Made by a program: the position numbers and the translations under genes. This document shows positions 1 to 7,886 of a stretch of DNA of 64,000 nucleotides, in pieces; the stretch's first letter is position 1, and the number at the start of each line of letters is the position of its first letter. The notes beneath the pieces are model-generated. The model ran no database searches. It was given only the letters and a program-made list of their open reading frames with translations, and was not told the DNA's origin. Origin of the DNA: Thioalkalivibrio sp. ALE31 (GTDB lineage Bacteria; Pseudomonadota; Gammaproteobacteria; Ectothiorhodospirales; Ectothiorhodospiraceae). Location: positions 148,038-212,037 of the forward strand of contig NZ_KB905021.1 of NCBI RefSeq assembly GCF_000377405.1, in the 5' to 3' direction.

Positions 1-177
1 GAACACCACCGCCATGTGTTCCGGGCCGTAGTCCGCGCGCAGCTTGCGCAGCATGTTGGCCACACCAATCATCGCCCCGGTCGGGGCGCCATCCGGCGCG
101 GTCAGCGGCGGCAGCGCATGGAAGGCGCGGAACAGGTACGACGAGCCGTCGACCAGGACAAGAGGCGCTTGCGACAT
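1..177 (-). CDS. polA: DNA polymerase I, N-terminal fragment (partial)
   Basis: The minus strand from the ATG at 177 to the window edge encodes the first 59 residues of DNA polymerase I, beginning [20 protein letters not shown]. The [17 protein letters not shown] stretch is the metal-binding start of the 5'-3' exonuclease (FEN-like) domain, and the following [17 protein letters not shown] segment fits the same domain. Only this part is visible; the Klenow portion lies outside. It is divergent from the LOG-family gene at 297, and the roughly 120 bp between them must carry both promoters. polA commonly sits next to DUF2782 and thrB genes in gammaproteobacteria, which matches the genes to the right. 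Confidence 0.9.
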   Translation of the reverse strand, partial: MSQAPLVLVDGSSYLFRAFHALPPLTAPDGAPTGAMIGVANMLRKLRADYGPEHMAVVF

Positions 178-296
178 GAAGGTGGAATCCGGACAGGGAA
201 CGCGCGCCATTCTACAGGCCCGGCCCGGGCCGCGACCATTTGTGCGCGCCCGGGGGCGCCGGTACGCTGAAGCCTTCACCCTTGGGAACCCGCTGC

Positions 297-1022
297 ATGA
301 ACAACCGCGAACGTGCCGAACACCCGGGCCTGCGCCCGATCGATGACTCCGCCCTGACCCGCGAGAGCTGGAAGATCTTCCAGATCATGGCGGAGTTCGT
401 GGAGGGCTTCGAACGCCTGGCGCATATCAAGCCCTCGGTGAGCATCTTCGGCTCCGCCCGCTTCCCGCCGGAGCATCGCTACTACCAGCTGGGCGAGGCA
501 ACCGCGCGGCAGCTCTCGGACGCCGGTTTCGCGGTGGTCAGCGGCGGCGGTCCGGGCATCATGGAGGCGGCCAACAAGGGGGCGTTCGCCGGGCGCTCGC
601 CGAGCATCGGCCTGAATATCCAGTTGCCGCACGAGCAGAGTGCGAACGATTACCAGGACGTGGGCCTGGGGTTTCGTCACTTCTTTTCGCGCAAGGTGAT
701 GTTCGTCAAGTACGCCTCGGCCTACGTGGTGCTGCCCGGGGGCTTCGGGACGCTGGACGAACTGGCGGAGATCCTGACCCTGGTGCAGACCGGCAAAACC
801 CGGCGCATCCCGGTCGTGCTGGTGGGCAGCGAATTCTGGAAGGGCCTGCTCGACTGGTTCCGGGATACGCTCGTGGAGCAGGGCACCATTGACGAGGAAG
901 ACCTCCAGCTATACTCGCTGGTAGATTCACCGGAAGACGTGGTGGACGTGATCTTCGAGTACTACGAGGCGCGCAGCTTCGAGCCGTCCGCGGAAGAAAA
1001 GAAACGACTGATGGAACTGTGA
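297..1022 (+). CDS. LOG-family (TIGR00730) Rossmann-fold protein
   Basis: A 241-residue protein of the LOG / lysine-decarboxylase-like family, whose members hydrolyse nucleoside monophosphates such as cytokinin ribotides. The family motifs are present: [15 protein letters not shown] near residue 80 and [12 protein letters not shown] near residue 150. It is longer than short LOG proteins because of an N-terminal extension of about 40 residues before the VSIFGSAR strand. I chose the ATG at 297 because the in-frame upstream GTG at 240 lies in low-complexity sequence. The stop codon overlaps the start of the next gene (ATGATGA), so the two are probably co-translated. The substrate cannot be read from sequence. 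Confidence 0.85.
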   Translation: MNNRERAEHPGLRPIDDSALTRESWKIFQIMAEFVEGFERLAHIKPSVSIFGSARFPPEHRYYQLGEATARQLSDAGFAVVSGGGPGIMEAANKGAFAGRSPSIGLNIQLPHEQSANDYQDVGLGFRHFFSRKVMFVKYASAYVVLPGGFGTLDELAEILTLVQTGKTRRIPVVLVGSEFWKGLLDWFRDTLVEQGTIDEEDLQLYSLVDSPEDVVDVIFEYYEARSFEPSAEEKKRLMEL

Positions 1023-1417
1023 TGATGACCTCGATGCGTGCGAGCCTGCCCCTGTCGCTGCTGGCGGCCCTGCTGCTGGTTTCCGGCACGGCGCTGGCGC
1101 AGGAAGACCGCGAGTGGGGGGATGCCCCGCCGCCGCCGGAGCTTGAAGAGGGCGCGGATCCGCCGCCCCCGGTGCTGGATGAACGCGCCCGCGAACAGCG
1201 CTCGCTCGAGGACGCCGACATCATCATCATCGAGCGCGACGGCGAGACCCGGCGCGAATACCGCATGGGTGGCGAGCTGGTGATGGTCGAGGTCACGCCC
1301 GCCGTGGGCCCGACCTACTACCTGATCGACACCACGGGCGACGGCACGCTGGACGGCCGTCGCAACGAGCTCGACCCCAACTTCGTACCCCCGTCCTGGG
1401 TGATTTTCCGATGGTAG
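1022..1417 (+). CDS. DUF2782 family secreted protein
   Basis: A 131-residue protein with an N-terminal signal peptide (ASLPLSLLAALLLVSGTALA, cleavage near residue 27), a Pro/Glu-rich spacer of about 35 residues, then the compact DUF2782 domain. The domain is marked by GETRREYRMGGELVMVEVTP and the ending GRRNELDPNFVPPSWVIFRW. Function is unknown, but the family is a regular neighbour of polA and thrB in gammaproteobacteria, as here. The start is the ATG at 1022, overlapping the previous stop; another ATG follows at 1025. The stop overlaps the start of the next gene, so LOG, DUF2782 and the kinase-like gene form a tight operon. Confidence 0.8.
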   Translation: MMTSMRASLPLSLLAALLLVSGTALAQEDREWGDAPPPPELEEGADPPPPVLDERAREQRSLEDADIIIIERDGETRREYRMGGELVMVEVTPAVGPTYYLIDTTGDGTLDGRRNELDPNFVPPSWVIFRW

Positions 1418-2271
1418 AGAACGAATCCGAGACCCGGGCCTGCGCCGATGCGACCGGCCTGGCCCTGACCCATGGCCCGAGCGGCCTCGAACTGGATGGC
1501 CGGCCGGTGCAGTGTCTGCGCCTGGCATCCGCCGTGGCGCCGGCGCTCGAATCCGCGCTCGGCGAGGTACCTGGCGGCTGCGGTCGCGTGATCGGCCGGG
1601 GTGCGGATCCCGATCCTGGTGAGGTCCTGCTGGTGCTGGAGCGCGGTCAGGCGTTGCAGGGCGCGGTTGCGGCCGAGGGGCCCGGCAGTCTGGAGGCCCT
1701 GGGCGAGCGCGCCGCCGACTGGCAGGGGCGTCACACGGCCGGGGCCTTGCCCGTCGGCGAGGGCTACCGGCGCGGGGTGCTGCAGCAGCAGATGCGCGAG
1801 CGCGCCGATGCGATGGCGTCCACGCTGGATGCCGAGTCCCGGGCGATCCTGGACGCCGAGCTGCACCACCAGGGGCTCTACCGTTTCGAGGACCTGCCGC
1901 TGGCGGGAAGCTACTGGCAGTCCGTGCGCATCTACCCGGAAGGTGCCGGTCTTGCCGATCTGGTGATCCCGCCCGCGCCGGTACCGGCCTTCTGGCAGCT
2001 CGCGCGCATCGCCCTGGCGCTCGCCGTGGACGCCTCCGGACAGCCGGATGCCGATCGGTACCGGGCCGTGCTGGCCGGGTTCAATGCCCGGCGGCCACTG
2101 ACTGCAATCGAACGCGGGGCGGCGCCCACGATGCTCCGCCTGGCTGCGCTGGATGACTGGCTGTCCGCGCTGGAGTCGGGAACGGCCGCGGCGGTCGAGC
2201 GGGATCGCCTCGCGACCCTGCAGGCCGATGCGGCTCGGCTGCAGGGCGTCTGGGTTCGCGCGGCCGCCTGA
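1411..2271 (+). CDS. Degenerate homoserine kinase-like (APH-fold) protein
   Basis: A 286-residue protein in the position usually held by type II homoserine kinase (ThrB, APH fold) beside DUF2782 and polA. Its C-terminal third matches what I recall of that family: YRAVLAGFNARRPLTAIE followed by PTMLRLAALDDWLSALESG. An LVLERGQ segment resembles the ThrB LTLVERG strand. The catalytic loop, normally H-x-D-x4-N, is replaced at about residues 160-172 by GSYWQSVRIY, and the downstream metal-binding DF motif is absent. It should therefore not phosphorylate homoserine by the normal mechanism. The reading frame is intact and translationally coupled to the preceding gene (ATGGTAG overlap), so it looks like a retained pseudo-enzyme. 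Assignment rests on context and C-terminal similarity. Confidence 0.6.
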   Translation: MVENESETRACADATGLALTHGPSGLELDGRPVQCLRLASAVAPALESALGEVPGGCGRVIGRGADPDPGEVLLVLERGQALQGAVAAEGPGSLEALGERAADWQGRHTAGALPVGEGYRRGVLQQQMRERADAMASTLDAESRAILDAELHHQGLYRFEDLPLAGSYWQSVRIYPEGAGLADLVIPPAPVPAFWQLARIALALAVDASGQPDADRYRAVLAGFNARRPLTAIERGAAPTMLRLAALDDWLSALESGTAAAVERDRLATLQADAARLQGVWVRAAA

Positions 2272-2382
2272 TCCCGGCTGGCCCGTGCCGGTGGCGCGGG
2301 AGCTTCCGGGCTTGTGGTGGTCCGAACGTACACGGGAGGCAGGGTGGTGGTGCCGCGCCATCCCGCCCAAGGAGGAAGACCC

Positions 2383-3015
2383 ATGTTCCGAACCACGCTC
2401 TGGCTGGCCTTGTCGCTGGCTGTCCTTCTCGCCCCGGCGCTTGCGAGTGCCGACGTCTACCGCTGGACCGACGATCAGGGCAATGTCCATTTTGGTGACC
2501 GTCCGCCCGAGGGGCGCGCCAGCGAGCCCGTGGACGTGCGCGAGCCCATGCGCGCGGTCCCGCTGGAAGGCGCGCGGGAGATTCTCGAACGGCCCGTGCG
2601 GCCCCGCGGTCAGCCGGAGGCGGAGGGTGTGTACACGCGGGTCGCAATTGCCCGTCCGGAGGACGGTTCGGGGGTGCGCGCGAACGACGGCAATGTGAGC
2701 GCCGAGCTGGATCTCGAGCCAGCGCTGGATGCCGACGCGGGCCATCGCGTGATCTGGGTGCTGAACGGCGCGGAGGCGGGCGAGGGTCAGTCGCCCACGG
2801 CGACCTTCGAGGGGCTCAACCGCGGCGAGCATACGCTGCAGGCCCGGATCGTGGACGCATCCGGCGAGGAGCTGGGGGCGAGCGCGACCATCGAGTTCAA
2901 CGTGCTGCGGATGGCCATTCCGCGCGAGCAGCAACAGCAGCAGCGGCCGCAGCAATTCCCGCCCGGGGGTGCGCCGCAGGCGCCCAGGGCCCCGCAGGCA
3001 CCCAGGGCGCCCTAG
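2383..3015 (+). CDS. DUF4124 domain secreted protein
   Basis: A 210-residue exported protein. The signal peptide (about residues 1-22, ending ALASA) is followed at once by DVYRWTDDQGNVHFGDRPPEG, the hallmark of the DUF4124 domain. Residues 100-190 look like a beta-sandwich (RVIWVLNGAEAG... GEHTLQARIVDASGEELG... ATIEFNVLR), probably Fn3/Ig-like. The C-terminus is low complexity, with a run of glutamines and PQAPRAP repeats. The start at 2383 has a strong ribosome binding site (aaggagga) eight bases upstream, so the ORF extension upstream is rejected. The TAG stop touches the terminal repeat of the element beginning at 3015. Function is unknown; probably envelope-located. Confidence 0.75.
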   Translation: MFRTTLWLALSLAVLLAPALASADVYRWTDDQGNVHFGDRPPEGRASEPVDVREPMRAVPLEGAREILERPVRPRGQPEAEGVYTRVAIARPEDGSGVRANDGNVSAELDLEPALDADAGHRVIWVLNGAEAGEGQSPTATFEGLNRGEHTLQARIVDASGEELGASATIEFNVLRMAIPREQQQQQRPQQFPPGGAPQAPRAPQAPRAP

Positions 3016-3296
3016 GGAGACGCTGATTGAATCGCACGTCCGCGTTGGTGCCCCCTGTTTTCCGAGACAAGGCGCGTCGTGCAGCGGGTAGTGGTTCTAC
3101 CCGCAAGCGGCGCAACGCAGGATCGGGGAACAGGGGGCACCAACCCCGCAAGCTATTGAAAGAAGGGGCTCGGCCGCTTTTGCGGGGGAGCGGCGTTGCG
3201 GTTCCCTTGTGCAGAGTGACTGCACGGCAGTCACCGCGCCTTGTTCGCACGCAAAAGCGACTCGAGCGCGAACGCGCGATTCAATCAGCGTCTCCC
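3015..3296 (+). repeat. MITE-like element with terminal and nested inverted repeats
   Basis: A 282-bp non-coding element. Its outermost 21 bp (3015-3035) recur exactly as the reverse complement at 3276-3296, and similarity continues to about 30 bp with two mismatches. A second perfect 15-bp inverted repeat (TTGGTGCCCCCTGTT at 3045-3059, complement at 3129-3143) and a third hairpin (GTGACTGC at 3216-3223, complement at 3227-3234) are nested inside. There is no ORF of note. The last base of the DUF4124 stop codon is the first base of the element, so insertion may have fixed that gene's end. No clear target-site duplication is visible. Family unknown to me. Confidence 0.75.
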
Positions 3297-3336
3297 TGGC
3301 CGGTGACGCCGGCTCCGAATTGACAACTTCGATCTC

Positions 3337-3353
3337 TGCACTTCAATAGTGCA
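3337..3353 (+). promoter_or_regulatory. NtrC-type binding box 1 (upstream of ntrB)
   Basis: TGCACTTCAATAGTGCA is a perfect TGCAC-N7-GTGCA dyad, the NtrC (GlnG) enhancer consensus. It is centred 163 bp before the ntrB start and is the strongest of three boxes whose centres are exactly 22 bp apart (3345, 3367, 3389). It suggests autoregulation of ntrBC. Confidence 0.75.
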
Positions 3354-3358
3354 CACAA

Positions 3359-3375
3359 CGCCCCATGATGGTGCT
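3359..3375 (+). promoter_or_regulatory. NtrC-type binding box 2
   Basis: CGCCCCATGATGGTGCT has a good right half (GGTGC) and a degraded left half. It is centred 22 bp, two helical turns, downstream of box 1. It is also the mirror image of box 3, so boxes 2 and 3 together form an inverted repeat across 3357-3399. Confidence 0.55.
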
Positions 3376-3380
3376 ATGAT

Positions 3381-3397
3381 TGCACCATAATGGGGCG
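3381..3397 (+). promoter_or_regulatory. NtrC-type binding box 3
   Basis: TGCACCATAATGGGGCG has a perfect left half (TGCACCA) and a weaker right half. It is centred 22 bp after box 2 and 119 bp before the ntrB start at 3508. The same-face phasing of all three supports cooperative binding of NtrC. Confidence 0.55.
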
Positions 3398-3507
3398 TTT
3401 TGGGTTCTGGGGGTTGGCGATTCGGCTGCGTTTTGTGACCGTGCCCCCGGCTTCGGCGCCCCGCCTGGCGATTCCTGCTTGGCGCGATTCCTGCTTGAGG
3501 CCTCTTG

Positions 3508-4605
3508 ATGACCACGCCCGCTTCCAATTCCGGCCCGGCCACCCCGCCCTGGTGGGACGACCTCTCCACGGCCGTGCTGGTGACCGATGCCGAGCTTTGC
3601 CTGCTGAGCATGAACAGCGCCGCCGAGGTGCTGCTCGGTCTCAGTCGCGAACGCATCGTCGGGCATGGTCTGGGCCAGTGGCTCAAGCTGGACCGGAATC
3701 TGTCCAGCCGCCTGCGCTCGGCGCTGACGCTGGATCAGCCGATCACCCTGCGCGCGCGCCAGATGGAGCCGCTGCGGGCCGAAAGTTTCCTCGCCGACGT
3801 GGTCATCACCCCGCTCCGTGGCGAGGGCGACAAGCCGGGGCAGTTGCTGTTCGAGCTGAATGCGATCGATCGCCACGAGCGCATCAGCCGCGAGGAGCAG
3901 TTACAGAAGCAGCAGGCGATCACCCGCGCGGTGACCCGGGGGCTGGCCCACGAGATCAAGAACCCGCTAGGGGGGCTGCGGGGGGCGGCGCAGTTGCTTG
4001 CCAGCGAACTGGACGACTCGGGCCTGAAGGAATACACCCAGATCATCATTCGCGAGGCCGACCGGCTGCGCAGCCTGGTCGATCGAATGCTGGGGCCGAA
4101 CAACCTGCCGCGGCGCGAGCCCGTCAACCTGCACGAGGTGCTGGAGCACGTGCGGGGCCTGGTCAGTGTGCAGCTGCCGCTGGGGCTGAAGATCCGCGGC
4201 GACTATGACCCCAGCATCCCGGACGTGCAGGCCGATCGCGACATGCTGGTGCAGGCGATCCTGAATCTGGTGCAGAACGCGGTGCATGCGCTGGAGGACG
4301 GGGGCGAGATCACCCTGAGCTCGCGCATCCTGCGCCAGTACACCATCTCCGGCCATCGCCACCGCCTGGTCGCCAAGCTGAGCGTGCGCGACAACGGGCC
4401 CGGTATCCCGGAGGAGATCCGCGAACGCATCTTCTTCCCCATGGTGACCGGCCGCGCCGCCGGGACCGGGCTCGGGTTGCCCATTGCCCAGAGCCTGATC
4501 CAGCTGCACGACGGTCTGATCGAATGCCATTCGCGCCCGGGGGCGACCACGTTCGACATCCTGCTGCCCCTTGAACCCCCGAAGGCCCGGGAGGCCAGGA
4601 AGTGA
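3508..4605 (+). CDS. glnL: Nitrogen regulation sensor histidine kinase NtrB
   Basis: NtrB (GlnL), the cytoplasmic bifunctional kinase/phosphatase that sets NtrC phosphorylation in response to PII. The 365 residues hold an N-terminal PAS domain (about 15-120), the H-box RGLAHEIKNPLGGLRGAAQLL (His near residue 148), the N box LNLVQNAVHAL, the G1 box DNGPGIPEEI and the G2 box GTGLGLPIAQSL. There are no membrane segments, as expected. The ATG at 3508 is preferred over the TTG one codon earlier. The stop overlaps the ntrC start (TGATG). Three phased NtrC boxes lie 110-170 bp upstream, so the pair is probably autoregulated. Confidence 0.95.
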   Translation: MTTPASNSGPATPPWWDDLSTAVLVTDAELCLLSMNSAAEVLLGLSRERIVGHGLGQWLKLDRNLSSRLRSALTLDQPITLRARQMEPLRAESFLADVVITPLRGEGDKPGQLLFELNAIDRHERISREEQLQKQQAITRAVTRGLAHEIKNPLGGLRGAAQLLASELDDSGLKEYTQIIIREADRLRSLVDRMLGPNNLPRREPVNLHEVLEHVRGLVSVQLPLGLKIRGDYDPSIPDVQADRDMLVQAILNLVQNAVHALEDGGEITLSSRILRQYTISGHRHRLVAKLSVRDNGPGIPEEIRERIFFPMVTGRAAGTGLGLPIAQSLIQLHDGLIECHSRPGATTFDILLPLEPPKAREARK

Positions 4606-6041
4606 TGGAGCCCACTGTCTGGATCATTGACGACGACGACTCGATTCGCTGGGTGCTGGAGCGCGCCCTCCAGCGTCACGCGATCGCGGTGCGCGGCTTC
4701 GAGACCGCGGACGCCGCCTGGGCGGCGCTCGACCGGGACCCGGTGCCGGACACCATCGTCGCCGATATCCGCATGCCGGGACTGAATGGCCTGGACTTCC
4801 TCGCGCGCATGCAGACGCGCCCGGATCCGCCGCCGGTGATCATCATGACGGCCTTCTCCGATCTGGAGAGCGCCGTGGGCGCCTACCAGACCGGGGCCTT
4901 CGAATACCTGCCCAAGCCGTTCGATGTGGACGAGGCCGTGGCGCTGGTGCAGCGGGCACTGGAGGCGCGGCGCGCCGGGCAGGACAATGGCACCGCTGGC
5001 CCCGAGATCGAGGAAACCCCGATCATCGGCGAGGCCCCGGCGATGCAGGAGATGTTCCGCGCCATCGGCCGCCTGTCGCGCAGCAACATCACCGTGCTGA
5101 TCAACGGGGAGTCTGGCACCGGCAAGGAACTGGTCGCCCGTGCCCTGCACCAGCACAGCCCGCGCGCCGATCAGCCGCTGATTGCCCTGAATACCGCGGC
5201 CATCCCCAAGGATTTGCTGGAGAGTGAACTGTTCGGCCACGAACGTGGTGCGTTTACCGGCGCCAACCAGAGCCGCAAGGGCCGTTTCGAACAGGCCGAT
5301 GGTGGCACGTTGTTTCTCGACGAGATCGGCGACATGCCGTTCGACCTGCAGACCCGGCTGCTGCGCGTGCTGTCCGATGGCACCTTCTACCGCGTGGGTG
5401 GCCATACGCCGATCCGGGTGGACGTGCGCATCATCGCCGCGACCCACCAGGATCTGGAGGAACGCGTGCGCGCGGGGCTGTTCCGCGAGGATCTGTTCCA
5501 CCGTCTGAACGTGATCCGGATCCATGTGCCGTCCCTGCGCGAGCGCCCGGAGGACATCCCGCTGCTGGTGCAGCATTTCATGGCCGAGGTGGCGCAGGAA
5601 CTGGGGGTCGAAGCCAAGACTATGCGCCCCGAGGTGGTGGCGGAGCTGCAGCGCCTGCCCTGGCCGGGCAACGTGCGTCAGCTGGAGAACACCTGCCGCT
5701 GGCTGACCGTGATGGCGTCGGGCCGCGAGGTCCACCTGGACGACCTCCCGGCCGAGCTGCACCAGCCCGCCGAGCCCCGGACCGAGCCGGACGGCGGCCC
5801 GGCCGGCGTGGTTGCCGGCCCGCGGGACTGGACGGCCGAACTGGCCCAGGTGGCCCGCCAGCACTGGCAGCGTGGAGACCAGGACCTGCTGGGTTCGGTG
5901 CTGCCGCAACTGGAGCGCACGGTCATCCGCGAGGCCCTGAACGCCACCGGCGGCCACCGCCAGCAGGCGGCCGCCCTGCTCGGCTGGGGGCGCAACACCC
6001 TCACCCGCAAGATCCACGAACTCGGCCTCGACGACGACTAG
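4605..6041 (+). CDS. glnG: Nitrogen regulation response regulator NtrC
   Basis: A sigma-54-dependent activator of 478 residues. The receiver domain (residues 1-120) has the acidic pocket IDDDDS and phosphoacceptor Asp in VADIRMPG near residue 53. The AAA+ domain follows, with Walker A GESGTGKE, the sigma-54 contact loop GAFTGA and Walker [12 protein letters not shown]. The C-terminal Fis-type helix-turn-helix reads [20 protein letters not shown]. It is translationally coupled to ntrB, whose stop overlaps its ATG at 4605. The linker between the AAA+ and Fis domains is rich in Pro, Gly and acidic residues. It should activate nitrogen-assimilation promoters and its own operon. Confidence 0.96.
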   Translation: MEPTVWIIDDDDSIRWVLERALQRHAIAVRGFETADAAWAALDRDPVPDTIVADIRMPGLNGLDFLARMQTRPDPPPVIIMTAFSDLESAVGAYQTGAFEYLPKPFDVDEAVALVQRALEARRAGQDNGTAGPEIEETPIIGEAPAMQEMFRAIGRLSRSNITVLINGESGTGKELVARALHQHSPRADQPLIALNTAAIPKDLLESELFGHERGAFTGANQSRKGRFEQADGGTLFLDEIGDMPFDLQTRLLRVLSDGTFYRVGGHTPIRVDVRIIAATHQDLEERVRAGLFREDLFHRLNVIRIHVPSLRERPEDIPLLVQHFMAEVAQELGVEAKTMRPEVVAELQRLPWPGNVRQLENTCRWLTVMASGREVHLDDLPAELHQPAEPRTEPDGGPAGVVAGPRDWTAELAQVARQHWQRGDQDLLGSVLPQLERTVIREALNATGGHRQQAAALLGWGRNTLTRKIHELGLDDD

Positions 6042-6046
6042 GCTGA

Positions 6047-6288
6047 TTTCACCACGAAGCCCACGAAGGCACGAAGAACGGCCAGGTCAAAAGCGATAGA
6101 GCATTAACAGGAAGATGGGAAGGACGGAAGAATGCGGGAATGGTGCCCCGGGACTGATCAACCCGCCGGGCAGGCCCCAGGACACGGGCCAGCGGCCTTT
6201 ACCCAAAAACCCTTCCCATCTTCCCTTCTTCCTGTGAACCGCTTTTGACCTGGCCGTTCTTCGTGCCTTCGTGTGCTTCGTGGTGAAA
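6047..6288 (+). repeat. Palindromic MITE-like element (CACGAAG type)
   Basis: A 242-bp intergenic palindrome between the convergent ntrC and pyrD genes. The outer 48 bp (6047-6094) recur as the reverse complement at 6241-6288 with one mismatch in 48. The arm begins TTTCACCACGAAG and contains three CACGAAG units. An inner imperfect repeat, acaggaagatgggaag near 6099 against cttcccatcttccc near 6214, makes a second stem. It holds no gene. The near-perfect arms suggest recent arrival or strong selection for pairing. It could also act as a bidirectional terminator, since it fills almost the whole gap. Confidence 0.8.
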
Positions 6289-6295
6289 CAGGCCT

Positions 6296-7288
6296 TCAGG
6301 TGGTGGGGTCCTGCGGGGCGGGCGGGGCGCAGGCGGAGACGGCGCCGTTGAGTTGCAGGGTGCCGGTCAGGTCCCGTACGTGGGTGTAGCCGTGGCGATC
6401 CATGTAGTCGCTGATGCCGTGGAGGATCCTGGGCAGGCACAGCGGGTCGTAGAACAGCCCGGTGCCCACGCCGACGGTGCTGGCCCCGGCGATCAGGAAT
6501 TCCAGCGCGTCGGTCGCGTTCATCACGCCGCCCTGTCCGATGATCGGCACGTTGTGGGGCGCGGCCACCTGATAGACCTGCTGGACCTTCAGCAGCGCGA
6601 TCGGCTTGATCGCGGGCCCCGAGAGTCCGCCCTGGTTGTTGCCGATCACCGCGCGCCGGTTCTCGACGTCCACCGCCATGCCCATCAGCGTGTTGATCAC
6701 CGCAAAAGCATCGGTGCCGGCCTCGATGCAGCGGCGGGCGTTTTCGGCGATGTCGGTCTGGTTGGGTGAGAGCTTGGTGATCAGCGGCTTGGAGGTGACC
6801 TTGCGGCAGGCCTCGACCACGCGCGCGGACATGTCCGGGTCGTTGCCGAAGGCGACCCCGCCTTCCTTTACATTGGGGCAGGAGATGTTGATCTCGATGG
6901 CGTCGATGGGCGAGTCGTCGAAGCGGCGGGTGACCTCGATGTACTCCTCGATGGTGGAGCCGGAGACATTGGCAAAGAAGCGGGTCTCCTCGAAGTCCAG
7001 CTGCGGCAGGGTGTGGTCCACCACGTGGTCCACGCCCGGGTTCTGCAGGCCGATGGCGTTGAGCATGCCGTCCGGGGTCTCGTAGACCCGGTGCGGCGCG
7101 TTGCCAAGCCGGGCCGCGCCCGTGGTCCCCTTCAGGCAGATCGCACCGGCGTCGCGATTGGAGAAGCCGGCCACGCGGGTGTACTCCTCGCCGAAGCCGA
7201 CGCAGCCGGACAGCAGCACCAGCGGCGTGTTCAAATGCAGCCCGCAGAACTCCAGGGCCAGCCGCGGATCGGTGCGCGAATCACTCAT
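6296..7288 (-). CDS. pyrD: Dihydroorotate dehydrogenase, class 1B catalytic subunit
   Basis: Oxidises dihydroorotate to orotate in pyrimidine synthesis. The 330-residue sequence matches the soluble class 1B type: [10 protein letters not shown] near the N-terminus, [33 protein letters not shown] carrying the catalytic Cys, then [11 protein letters not shown] and the FMN-phosphate loop SGPAIKP...IIGQGG. Class 1B enzymes normally partner with PyrK and use NAD; no pyrK lies nearby. Most gammaproteobacteria use the membrane class 2 enzyme, so this type is notable. Its ATG overlaps the divergent trmL ATG in a shared CATG (7286-7289), so its promoter must lie inside trmL. Confidence 0.9.
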   Translation of the reverse strand: MSDSRTDPRLALEFCGLHLNTPLVLLSGCVGFGEEYTRVAGFSNRDAGAICLKGTTGAARLGNAPHRVYETPDGMLNAIGLQNPGVDHVVDHTLPQLDFEETRFFANVSGSTIEEYIEVTRRFDDSPIDAIEINISCPNVKEGGVAFGNDPDMSARVVEACRKVTSKPLITKLSPNQTDIAENARRCIEAGTDAFAVINTLMGMAVDVENRRAVIGNNQGGLSGPAIKPIALLKVQQVYQVAAPHNVPIIGQGGVMNATDALEFLIAGASTVGVGTGLFYDPLCLPRILHGISDYMDRHGYTHVRDLTGTLQLNGAVSACAPPAPQDPTT

Positions 7289-7751
7289 GCTTCACATCGT
7301 CCTCTTTCAACCGGAGATCCCGCCGAACACCGGCAATATCATTCGTCTGGCGGCCAATACCGGCGCCGCGCTGCACCTGATCCATCCCCTCGGTTTCGAG
7401 CTGGACAGTGCGCGGGCGCGCCGCGCCGGGCTCGATTATCACGAGCTGGCCCGGGTGCAAGAGTATGACAGCCTCGAACAGTGGCGGGAATCGGTGCGGC
7501 CCGACCGGGTCTTCGCCATCACCACGCGCGGCCACGCCCGCTATGATGCGCCGGCCTTCCGCGCTGGCGATGCCCTGTTGTTTGGCCCCGAGACCCGCGG
7601 TCTTCCCCACTCGGTGCTCGAAGCCCTGCCTCCCGGGCAGCGCTTGCGCCTGCCCATGCAGCCCGGCAGCCGCAGCCTGAATCTCTCCAACGCAGTCGCC
7701 GTGGTCGTCTACGAGGCTTGGCGCCAGCTCGGGTTTTCCGGCGGAGACTAG
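7287..7751 (+). CDS. trmL: tRNA (cytidine/uridine-34-2'-O)-methyltransferase TrmL
   Basis: A small SPOUT methyltransferase of 154 residues that methylates the 2'-O of the wobble base in tRNA-Leu isoacceptors. The start [21 protein letters not shown] is the family signature. The knot motifs [31 protein letters not shown] and the tail YEAWRQLGF are all present. The length is normal. The ATG at 7287 overlaps the pyrD start on the other strand, leaving no intergenic space; the promoter must be inside pyrD. No clear ribosome binding site is visible, which fits a leaderless or weakly initiated message. Confidence 0.93.
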   Translation: MLHIVLFQPEIPPNTGNIIRLAANTGAALHLIHPLGFELDSARARRAGLDYHELARVQEYDSLEQWRESVRPDRVFAITTRGHARYDAPAFRAGDALLFGPETRGLPHSVLEALPPGQRLRLPMQPGSRSLNLSNAVAVVVYEAWRQLGFSGGD

Positions 7752-7886
7752 GAGTCTGTCGGATCTGGGCGATCTGCTGCGCCCCCCGGCAGGGCCTCGC
7801 CATTTGCACTACCCTCGGAAGAAAGCCCGCGAGCGGCCCGTCTCCCTGTGACGGCCCTGTCCACATTGATCCGCACGAGGTTCCCG

